Below are positions 24,849 to 31,755 of a stretch of DNA of 45,308 nucleotides, in pieces. The stretch comes from Myxococcales bacterium. Lineage in GTDB: Bacteria; Myxococcota_A; UBA9042; UBA3505. The notes under the pieces were generated by a model. It did no database searches. It had not been told where the DNA came from and saw only the letters and a program-made list of their open reading frames with translations. The position numbers and the translations under genes were made by a program. The stretch's first letter is position 1; the number at the start of each line of letters is the position of its first letter. The DNA is taken from positions 1 through 45,308 of the forward strand of contig PBVT01000090.1 in the NCBI GenBank assembly GCA_002728755.1, written 5' to 3'.

Positions 24849-25924
24849 CAATCATCCAGTGTTTTTGCGCAACGAAATCCAACATTCGAACTGATACCCA
24901 ATGGCCCTACCGGTCGGTTTTGACGGTGGGTCGAGCGAACAATACAGGTACCCGTACTATAGGTTCCGTAGTTTCCGCCGCGGACTACAGCATATCCCAC
25001 TCCGGAAGACCAGGGCCATGGACCACTATTTTGGTTAAGAGCGGCTTCCTGCTCATAGGGATAGCATATGGGGAGTCCGATATCACCGTATACGGCCGAA
25101 CACATCGTATAGCATGGACTGGGTTCACTGGGATCTGCTGGATGACACTCTGGACAGGACAAGCAATCATCAAAACACTCTGGATTCGACGAGCTGCAAT
25201 TCCAACAATCACAGTCCGGATCGCCAAGAGCCTCTTTGCAGGTCACCCGCTCCACATATTCCGTATCCGTCCATTCCGACACATTTCCAGCCATGTCGTA
25301 GATCATCTCTCCGTTCTCGATCACAAAATCATCGACGCTGGCCCCAACCGGTGCCGGATCAAATACCCCGCAATAAAACATGGCTACGCTCTTTCCCACA
25401 CAGGAGCTGATGTTCTGGGCAAATGTCATGGAGGAGTACACCCTCTTTTCCATCTCTGTTTGGTAGCCACCGGCTGCGACTCTCTCCCATTCGACCTCCG
25501 TCGGTAGGCGCTTATCTACAAAAGAGCAATACTCCTTCGCCTGGGCCTGACTCACCCAGACCACCGGGTGGTTGGCGTATTGGGGATTGCCATAATATTT
25601 TGGAATGGTCGGAGTCAGCGAAGTCCATATGGGGGGCGTACACGCACCCATGGCCACACAATAGCGATATTGATCATTCGTGACCTCGTTCCGATCCAGG
25701 GCAAACGGCTGCAGCTGGACCTTGACCGTGGGTATTGTCAAAGTCAGTGGCGGTTCGCATTGTTGGAGCACACCTTCGTTACATCCCTGTGTCGTGCCGA
25801 ACAGAAAGACCAGATTCTCCCGAACCTCAACGGTTCCCGTGGTGACTGGTGGTGCCAAACCTTCGGCACAGCCCAACGATAGACAAATGCCGACTGATAA
25901 CAGACGTATCCACCAGGAGTTCAT
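24848..25924 (-). CDS. SUMF1/formylglycine-generating-enzyme-like lipoprotein
   Basis: The 358-residue lipoprotein has lipobox L-S-L-G-C (Cys19) and an FGE-sulfatase (C-type-lectin-like) domain: L-D-R-N-E-V-T-N-D-Q-Y, L-P-T-E-V-E-W-E-R-V-A, D-M-A-G-N-V-S-E-W, V-V-R-G-G-N-Y and the closing N-V-G-F-R-C-A-K. Only one Cys occurs in the region of the FGE catalytic pair (T-G-T-C-I-V-R), with Tyr at the other position as I align it, so a structural or binding role seems more likely than formylglycine formation. A Cys-rich insertion of about 55 residues splits the domain after G-N-V-S-E-W. The start ATG 25924 overlaps the PEGA gene stop (ATGA); a longer frame upstream lacks a signal peptide at its start. 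Confidence 0.85.
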   Translation of the reverse strand: MNSWWIRLLSVGICLSLGCAEGLAPPVTTGTVEVRENLVFLFGTTQGCNEGVLQQCEPPLTLTIPTVKVQLQPFALDRNEVTNDQYRYCVAMGACTPPIWTSLTPTIPKYYGNPQYANHPVVWVSQAQAKEYCSFVDKRLPTEVEWERVAAGGYQTEMEKRVYSSMTFAQNISSCVGKSVAMFYCGVFDPAPVGASVDDFVIENGEMIYDMAGNVSEWTDTEYVERVTCKEALGDPDCDCWNCSSSNPECFDDCLSCPECHPADPSEPSPCYTMCSAVYGDIGLPICYPYEQEAALNQNSGPWPWSSGVGYAVVRGGNYGTYSTGTCIVRSTHRQNRPVGPLGISSNVGFRCAKTLDD

Positions 25925-26997
25925 GGTGTCACCGCCTGCACATCGACACGCGACGTGGACCTGGGAGTAAAGAAGTAATCCCACACCAATAGAGATACGC
26001 CGGCCGTCAACAACGTCGTCCCGCCGAAGTACCCGACATTTTGCCACTGCTCATAGGTTTGAAAATCCGGCGTCCCCACAAACTGCTGGTTGGCCTTATT
26101 CTTCATAACGACACCAACAACAATTCCTGCGGCTCCAACTAAAATAGAGCCGATACCGGTATAGCGTTTCCAAGACGCAGAGACACGTGACAACTCTACA
26201 TTGACCTGAAATTCACTCCCCTGTTTAACGTCCAGGGTATGCATCAATGTGTCATGACCAGCGCGCTCTACCATAATCTGGTGTGGACCGACTGGCAGAG
26301 TGATCGGATGTGGAAAGGGACTAAACCCAATCACCTTTCCATCCACGAAAATTCTCGCACGGGGTATGTTTACGTCTACCCGTAGGCTACCGCTGGACTC
26401 AAATCTCCGAAGAGGTATCCATAAGTCCATAGAACGCGCACCCACTTTGATTTCGCGCTCCACAGTTTCAAAGCCCTCTCGGACAAGACGAATACGATGC
26501 ACTCCCGGTGTCAGCATCAACGTATATGGAGTCTGTCCAACGGTTGCGGCCGTATCGTTCACCTGGATGTCTGCCCCAGGTGGTTCGGTCTGCAGCTTCA
26601 CCTCGGTGGTCAACCGGGACTCCAATCTTTTGATACTCTGACGAACCGCATTCGCGTCCTGAGGAAAGCCACCGTACTGGGTTTCATAGACCTGAAGGTA
26701 CCGACGAAAGGACTTCACCGCCTCCGCCGGGTTCTGACCGCGCTCGTAACACGTCGCGATATTATAATGAATCTCAGCGTAGGGAATCAGATCTTGCGCA
26801 GCCTGGTATCGACGAACACATACGTCGTACTGTCCCGTCTCAGCCGCCTCTTTCGCGTTCTGGTGTAGCTTTTTTACGCGCCGAATTGTCGACGCGTCCT
26901 GAGCATACAGGTACCCAGACGCACCACAAAGGCACACAAGAGCCCAAATCAGGCTAACCACTCGAACAAGTGGTTTCCGTGCAAATACAACACCCAT
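25921..26997 (-). CDS. Exported TPR-PEGA domain protein
   Basis: The 358-residue protein has a signal peptide (cleavage near Y-A-Q-D, residue 33), two or three TPR helices (about 40-110, with Y-A-E-I-H-Y-N-I-A-T-C-Y), and two PEGA domains (about 130-205 and 205-270), recognised by V-K-L-Q-T-E-P-P-G-A-D-I and A-R-I-F-V-D-G-K-V-I-G. Two hydrophobic segments near the C-terminus (about 280-300 and 322-340) are probable TMs. PEGA domains are short beta modules common in surface proteins with Ser/Thr kinase or S-layer links. It is the first of three overlapping minus-strand genes. Function unknown, but envelope location is likely. Confidence 0.83.
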   Translation of the reverse strand: MGVVFARKPLVRVVSLIWALVCLCGASGYLYAQDASTIRRVKKLHQNAKEAAETGQYDVCVRRYQAAQDLIPYAEIHYNIATCYERGQNPAEAVKSFRRYLQVYETQYGGFPQDANAVRQSIKRLESRLTTEVKLQTEPPGADIQVNDTAATVGQTPYTLMLTPGVHRIRLVREGFETVEREIKVGARSMDLWIPLRRFESSGSLRVDVNIPRARIFVDGKVIGFSPFPHPITLPVGPHQIMVERAGHDTLMHTLDVKQGSEFQVNVELSRVSASWKRYTGIGSILVGAAGIVVGVVMKNKANQQFVGTPDFQTYEQWQNVGYFGGTTLLTAGVSLLVWDYFFTPRSTSRVDVQAVTP

Positions 26998-27073
26998 TGG
27001 AGTCTAAACGTACCAATATGCAGGTGACGAGGCAAAGCAACCTTCCTAGATAGCGATTCGCACGTCAACACTC

Positions 27074-27102
27074 TTGACATCCGAACCCACCCTCAATAGA
27101 TC
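27074..27102 (+). promoter_or_regulatory. Promoter of tRNA-Gly
   Basis: A perfect TTGACA (27074-27079) is followed after 17 bases by TAGATC (27097-27102), a weak -10. Transcription would start near 27109, about 6 bases before the tRNA 5' end. Confidence 0.5.
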
Positions 27103-27114
27103 ATGAACGCCTCT

Positions 27115-27190
27115 GCGGGATTAACTCAGCTGGTAGAGTGTCAGCTTCCCAAGCTGAATGTCGCGGGTTCGAATCCCGTATCCCGCTCCA
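27115..27190 (+). tRNA. tRNA-Gly (anticodon CCC)
   Basis: The 76-base sequence folds as a cloverleaf. The acceptor stem is GCGGGAT with ATCCCGC, the D stem ACTC with GAGT, and the anticodon stem TCAGC with GCTGA around the loop TTCCCAA, giving anticodon CCC for codon GGG. The T stem is GCGGG with CCCGT (one G-T pair) around TTCGAAT. The discriminator base is T (U73), as in bacterial tRNA-Gly, and CCA is encoded at 27188-27190. Confidence 0.97.
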
Positions 27191-27202
27191 TATCTCTTAA
27201 CG

Positions 27203-27211
27203 TGGTATAAT
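27203..27211 (+). promoter_or_regulatory. Perfect extended -10 promoter element just before prfB
   Basis: TGGTATAAT (27203-27211) matches the extended -10 consensus TGNTATAAT exactly. The predicted +1 is near 27218, two bases before the prfB ATG at 27220, so the transcript would be leaderless. No good -35 is found (that position falls in the tRNA 3' end), as is usual for extended -10 promoters. No ribosome-binding sequence precedes the ATG. Confidence 0.55.
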
Positions 27212-27219
27212 CAAAACCC

Positions 27220-28327
27220 ATGTCTGCAGAACAAAAGGGCCATCTTCAAGATCTGCGTGAGCGTCTCATTGAGCTCCGGAGGTATCTTTGACATCGATAA
27301 GCTGACTACGCGTATCGATGAATTAGATGGCCTGAGTCAATCGGATGGGTTCTGGGATGACGCCGACGCTGCCCGTACCAAGCTACAGGAGCGAGCCCGC
27401 TTGGTGGAGTCGGTGGAGAGTTTTCAAAAACCCTGGCAACGAGCAGAAGACCTTGAAGTCCTATGCGAGCTCGGGGACGAAGACCCCGACGACACCGACA
27501 CCCAGAAAGAGATTGGGGACGAATTCAAACTCTTGAAGCAAGAGCTTGAGCAGCTCGAGTTTCAACGCATGATGAGTGGTAAAGAAGATCGGAACAATGC
27601 GATCTTGTCCATCAACGCAGGTGCAGGGGGAACCGAATCACAAGATTGGGCCGAGATGTTGCTCCGCATGTATCTTCGCTACTGCGAAAAGAACAACTAC
27701 AAGACGTCCATTCTAGACCAGCTCTCTGGGGAAGAGGCCGGGATCAAGAGCGCGACCATTACCATTGAAGGGAACTTCGCCTATGGTTATCTGAAAGCCG
27801 AGGCAGGTGTACATCGACTGGTTCGAATCAGTCCATATGACGCACAGAGTCGCCGCCACACATCTTTTGCCAGCGTATATGTCTATCCCGAGGTCGATGA
27901 AGACATCGACATCGAAATTGCTGATAAAGATCTTCGAGTCGACACCTATCGGGCCAGTGGTGCTGGTGGTCAGCACGTCAATCGTACCGATAGCGCCGTG
28001 CGCCTGACTCATCTCCCCACAGGGATCGTCGCGTCCTGTCAGAACGAACGTAGTCAGCATAAGAATCGCGCAACTGCCATGAAGGTCTTACGCGCTCGGC
28101 TTTATGAGCTTGAGCTGCAGAAGAAAATGGAAATGCAGGCAGAGTTGGAGTCTGAGAAAAAGGCCATCGATTTTGGTAGCCAGATTCGATCCTATGTCCT
28201 TCACCCCTACCGGATGGTGAAAGACCATCGAACGAACCATGAAATGGGCAACGCCGACTCGGTGCTCGATGGAAACCTGGATAGCTTTCTCCGGGCCTTT
28301 CTACTTTCCGATCAGAACGCTAACTAA
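27220..28327 (+). CDS. prfB: Peptide chain release factor 2 with programmed +1 frameshift
   Basis: RF2 is encoded in two frames: 23 codons from ATG 27220 to CTT 27286-27288, an in-frame TGA at 27289-27291, then a +1 shift to GAC at 27290 and reading to the TAA at 28325-28327, giving 368 residues in total (E. coli RF2 has 365). The catalytic G-G-Q motif is in G-A-G-G-Q-H-V-N-R-T. The stop-recognition tripeptide is S-P-Y, where E. coli RF2 has S-P-F. RF2 releases peptides at UGA and UAA, and its own level controls the frameshift. Any start further upstream in the second frame would lie in the tRNA and is rejected. The 3' end is 12 bases from the convergent AAA-TPR gene. Confidence 0.96.
27278..27291 (+). 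promoter_or_regulatory. RF2 autoregulatory +1 frameshift site
   Basis: An internal Shine-Dalgarno-like GGAGG (27278-27282), a 3-base spacer TAT, then CTT-TGA-C (27286-27292) reproduce the E. coli prfB arrangement with the same spacing. Low RF2 lets the ribosome pause at UGA and slip +1 from CUU to UUU. Confidence 0.95.
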
Positions 28328-28339
28328 CCGTCAAAACGT

Positions 28340-31120
28340 TCAGCCCTCAGCCGAATCGTCTGCCGACGTGTTGTGTCGCTCAAAACTATCTTCCACGGAT
28401 TGTTTGCGACTCTTCGCTTCATTCATCTCTTCCGTCAGCCCCGCCTTTTCATAGGCCTTGGCCAACATCCCCAACGTTCGCGGCAAATGAATCGGCGCGC
28501 CAATCGCATCCAGGCCATTCAAGGCAGCTTTCAGGATGTCGATCGCTTCTTGCAGGGAGGGAGTAATCGGAGACTCGCCGTCCTCAGACTCTGCGATCTC
28601 CAGAAGAATCTCCGCAATACTGATCTGGCCCTGGTAGATCATCATACGATGACGCGTCGTTTGGACCTCCATTAACCCCTTACGCGCGACCACAAGCGCT
28701 TCGTCCATCTGTCCCCGAAGGGCGAGTATCTTGGATAATGTAAAGCGAGTTCCTGCGACCCCGCGGACATCAGAAATATGCTTTGCAATCTTATAGGCCT
28801 GCTCAATCCTCTTCTGGGCTTCATCGAGATCGCTCTCCGCGAGAATATCCGCAAGGTTGTTCAATATTTTCGCTTCTTGTGAGCGGTCTCCAATCCCCCG
28901 TGCCTCTTCAAGCCCTGTCTCCAGTAACGTCCGACCGCGCGCCGTTTCACCATAATATAGGGCGATGACGGCCTGCACATTGAGGGATCCAATCACACCA
29001 AGGGGATCCTGAACTCGACGGAATAGAGCATGGGCACGTTCGGAGAATCGGGCTGCACGCGCGAGATCCCCCGTATCGATATAGACACGTGAAATATTCA
29101 AGAGTGCGACAGCGAGGCCTCGTTCGTCCTTTCGTTCACGACGAATCCGAGCGTCTTGTTGGAGATAGGCTAACGCCCTGGGGAAATCACCAAGCAACCA
29201 GAAGACCTGCCCGACCTTATCGCACGCAGACGCCATTCCGTTCCGGTCATTCATCTGGCGGAAAAGCTCTAGAGAGCGTAACCCCAACCGTAATGCCTGG
29301 TCATAATCACCGAGCTCTCTCCGTACTCGAGACAGCTTCTCTAAAGCGACAGCCCCCTTGCGTTTAGCACGTAGCCTCCAGGCGTGGTCGAGCATTCCCT
29401 CGAAACACGTAAGCGATTGGTCGAGATCACCGGTGTAGAAATACAGCTTGCCCAATTCGTGACCCACGTCGATGAGCTCGGGAGAGCGCGCGGGGCCGAA
29501 AAGTCTCTGGGCGCGTTCAAATAGAGCGATCGCCTGATCATTGCGAAAGGATTGGGCCGCGAGTTTTCCGGCGCTTATCGCGCTCCTGGCGGCAAGCCTC
29601 GAATCCCCAGCGGCCTCATAATGACTCGCCAATAATTCGTGCTTGGAGGGTACCGAATCTGGGAGGTTCACCTCGTGCCATTGTGCAATTATTCGATGCA
29701 TACGAGAACGTCGCTCCGGAACCAGCGACTCCAAGAGTAGATCTCGTTCTCCGCTGGACGTGAACTCGTATCGCTCCTCTCCTGGCACACGCTTCTCTGC
29801 GACTCGACGCAAAAACGCACGGCGCACCAGATCGTCAAATACAGCTCTCGTTTGCTCCACATCATCCGGAACAGGCCCACTTGGCCCCCCCGGTCGACCA
29901 AACCCCTGCTCTGCACGCTGAATCGCAAGCACCGTTCCCAACCGGAACCGCGTTCCAACCACCGCAGCACGAGCAAGATGCTCTTTCTCCTCGTTGTTCA
30001 AACACTGGTAACGAGCCGCGGCAACACCAGCCAAAGTAGGAGGAATCGCCAGGTCGAAAAAGGAGGTCTCATCTATGGACCAGGCACCATCGTCCCGCGT
30101 GATAACCCCCATCTCATGGAGATACAATAGGATATGATATGCGGCGTATGGGTTCCCTCCCGAAGTCTCAGCTACCCGCTTTACCACCTCGGCCGGTACC
30201 TCCTCGATACCATCGAGCAACCCGCGAACGAATTGCTGTGTCGCACGTGGTTTCAATGGACGTAAATCCACTCGATGCTCGACTTCAGCGGCCTCCGGTT
30301 GCGTATCCAACATCTCGGGTCGACCCAATAGAACCATCCATACAGGGTGTCCCTGTAGTGTTCGGTAGATATGTGAAATCACATGTCTACTTTCGGGAGA
30401 CGCGAGATGGTACTCATCTACGACGATCAGTAACGCACGCTGCCGCGCGTCACGAATCAACAGACGAGTAAGCGCCTGCAACGCCATAAATTTCAACCCT
30501 TCCTGCTCTGCGGTACGCAATGCAGCATAGGGAGATGTTCGCACCGACATTCCCAGGAGGAAGCCAATTAAATGGGCGTCATGCGTCGGGTCAGACACAT
30601 CGTGAAGGGCAACAATCTCTTCATAGAGCCGATTGGCAGCTTCGATAGGATCCACTTCGGATCCGATTCCATATCGACTCTTCAGCAGACTTCGAAAGAG
30701 TGCCAGGGGGCCTGCACCATCATCATGAGCATCGGCCATGAAGATATACTTGGGCTGCGGCTCTATCGCGTGCATGAATTCTCGAACGAATCGAGTCTTC
30801 CCCATACCAGGATCCCCGTATACGAGAATCCTTTCGCAACGCCCCTGTATCGCTGCGCTGCTGTATTTTTCCTCCAGCTCGCGGACGCGTGTGTCATGCA
30901 TAAAGACTTCTGGCACATCGGGAGAGAGCCAAGGCAAGGTTTTGCGGACCGGTGCGTCGGATTCCTGCGCATCTACGTCTGAACCTGCTCCTTCTTCCGC
31001 GAATAGACCTGGCGATCGCAACGCCTCTGCGGCCGGACTGGAGGGGTCCAGAATCGACAGACACTTTTCACAAAAGCCAAAATGCGTGATGTTTACGTGG
31101 GAACACGACGGACAGCGCAT
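28340..31120 (-). CDS. Zinc-ribbon, AAA ATPase and TPR protein
   Basis: The 926-residue protein starts with a zinc ribbon (C3, C6, C17, C20), then a disordered acidic linker (30-65) and an AAA16/STAND-like ATPase with Walker A G-D-P-G-M-G-K-T (102-109) and Walker B L-L-I-V-V-D-E-Y (230-237). A winged-helix-like region (about 360-470) follows, and from about 500 to 900 there are many TPR repeats (A-L-G-...-Y-D-Q-A-L type). The layout is like the ATPase-TPR part of MalT/AcyC-type signalling proteins, but no kinase, cyclase or DNA-binding output domain is seen. It probably assembles on a protein or nucleic-acid partner. The ribosome site is GGGAGG before ATG 31120. Confidence 0.83.
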   Translation of the reverse strand: MRCPSCSHVNITHFGFCEKCLSILDPSSPAAEALRSPGLFAEEGAGSDVDAQESDAPVRKTLPWLSPDVPEVFMHDTRVRELEEKYSSAAIQGRCERILVYGDPGMGKTRFVREFMHAIEPQPKYIFMADAHDDGAGPLALFRSLLKSRYGIGSEVDPIEAANRLYEEIVALHDVSDPTHDAHLIGFLLGMSVRTSPYAALRTAEQEGLKFMALQALTRLLIRDARQRALLIVVDEYHLASPESRHVISHIYRTLQGHPVWMVLLGRPEMLDTQPEAAEVEHRVDLRPLKPRATQQFVRGLLDGIEEVPAEVVKRVAETSGGNPYAAYHILLYLHEMGVITRDDGAWSIDETSFFDLAIPPTLAGVAAARYQCLNNEEKEHLARAAVVGTRFRLGTVLAIQRAEQGFGRPGGPSGPVPDDVEQTRAVFDDLVRRAFLRRVAEKRVPGEERYEFTSSGERDLLLESLVPERRSRMHRIIAQWHEVNLPDSVPSKHELLASHYEAAGDSRLAARSAISAGKLAAQSFRNDQAIALFERAQRLFGPARSPELIDVGHELGKLYFYTGDLDQSLTCFEGMLDHAWRLRAKRKGAVALEKLSRVRRELGDYDQALRLGLRSLELFRQMNDRNGMASACDKVGQVFWLLGDFPRALAYLQQDARIRRERKDERGLAVALLNISRVYIDTGDLARAARFSERAHALFRRVQDPLGVIGSLNVQAVIALYYGETARGRTLLETGLEEARGIGDRSQEAKILNNLADILAESDLDEAQKRIEQAYKIAKHISDVRGVAGTRFTLSKILALRGQMDEALVVARKGLMEVQTTRHRMMIYQGQISIAEILLEIAESEDGESPITPSLQEAIDILKAALNGLDAIGAPIHLPRTLGMLAKAYEKAGLTEEMNEAKSRKQSVEDSFERHNTSADDSAEG

Positions 31121-31152
31121 GACCCCAACCTCCCGATTCAGGGCGCGCTTGT

Positions 31153-31181
31153 ACCCCTGAGCAGAAAAAAAAGCAAGGGGT
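31153..31181. other. Inverted repeat in the divergent AAA-TPR / HU region
   Basis: ACCCCT (31153-31158) and AGGGGT (31176-31181) flank an A-rich loop containing eight consecutive A on the plus strand. It lies in the presumed leader of the minus-strand AAA-TPR gene. It could be a regulatory hairpin or an operator; no protein can be named. Confidence 0.35.
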
Positions 31182-31312
31182 TATCGTCTTTGAAGGCTAC
31201 ATATCGGCTGAATTTCTTTCACTCTGCCCTTGAAACAACACTCGCTCCATATAAGGACTCTCAAAATTGAAGTTGCGCTTGATCTATAAGGGGGTGATGG
31301 ACCAAAACGGGC

Positions 31313-31342
31313 TTGACACCATTGGGGCTATCCGGGTACACG
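31313..31342 (+). promoter_or_regulatory. Candidate promoter of the HU gene
   Basis: A perfect TTGACA (31313-31318) is followed after 18 bases by TACACG (31337-31342), a moderate -10. The leader would be about 65 nt. The 293-base gap 31121-31413 otherwise holds only the inverted repeat at 31153-31181. Confidence 0.45.
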
Positions 31343-31413
31343 AAATTGGTCGTTAATAGAGGTTTTCGTTGTCGCCAACACGCGACATTCAGCCTTAAAA
31401 ACCGGAGGGTTCC

Positions 31414-31692
31414 ATGACAAAAAGTGATCTGATCGAGGCCGTCCAACAAGCAGATGGTGTGCCCGAACTGACAAAAAAAAGTACAGCTGCAATTGTTGAG
31501 GCTGTCTTTGACGCCATGAAAATGGCTATCGATGAGGACGATCGCTTCTCCTACCCTGGGTTCGGTACCTTCAAGAAAAAGCACCGAAAAGCGCGCAAGG
31601 GCCGCAATCCCAAGACAAATGAGGAGATTACAATACCGGCTCGAAAGACGGTCAGCTTCAAAGCTGCCCCGTCATTCCGCGGCTCTCTTTAA
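31414..31692 (+). CDS. hup: HU-family nucleoid protein
   Basis: The 92-residue protein has the HU/IHF fold: N-terminal [10 protein letters not shown], dimerisation helices, the G-F-G-T-F strand, the DNA-wrapping arm with R-K-G-R-N-P-K-T (Arg-Asn-Pro tip), and the F-K-A-A-P-S-F end. It bends and packages DNA as a dimer. GGAGG just upstream supports ATG 31414. It has its own promoter candidate and a strong terminator, as expected for a highly expressed monocistronic gene. Confidence 0.95.
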   Translation: MTKSDLIEAVQQADGVPELTKKSTAAIVEAVFDAMKMAIDEDDRFSYPGFGTFKKKHRKARKGRNPKTNEEITIPARKTVSFKAAPSFRGSL

Positions 31693-31711
31693 GCCAGGAA
31701 TCAAACACACG

Positions 31712-31741
31712 AAAAAAGCTGCCTACTGGCAGCTTTTTTTT
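31712..31741. terminator. Bidirectional intrinsic terminator between HU and the lipoprotein operon
   Basis: GCTGCC (31718-31723) pairs with GGCAGC (31728-31733) around TACT, flanked by A6 on the left and T8 on the right, which extend the stem. It works for HU on the plus strand, and on the minus strand for the operon ending at 31756. Confidence 0.93.
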
Positions 31742-31755
31742 GCCCATACAGCGTT

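Noticed and set aside
24806..25507. 233-codon plus-strand open frame antisense to the SUMF1-like gene
   Set aside because: No recognisable motif; the minus strand carries the conserved FGE-type sequence.
27158..27289. Upstream extension of the prfB second-frame ORF into the tRNA gene
   Set aside because: It starts inside tRNA-Gly and lacks RF2 similarity before the shift point; the 23-codon first frame with a frameshift site explains the N-terminus better.
28328..28339. Terminator between prfB and the convergent AAA-TPR gene
   Set aside because: Only 12 bases separate the stops and no stem followed by a T-run is present.
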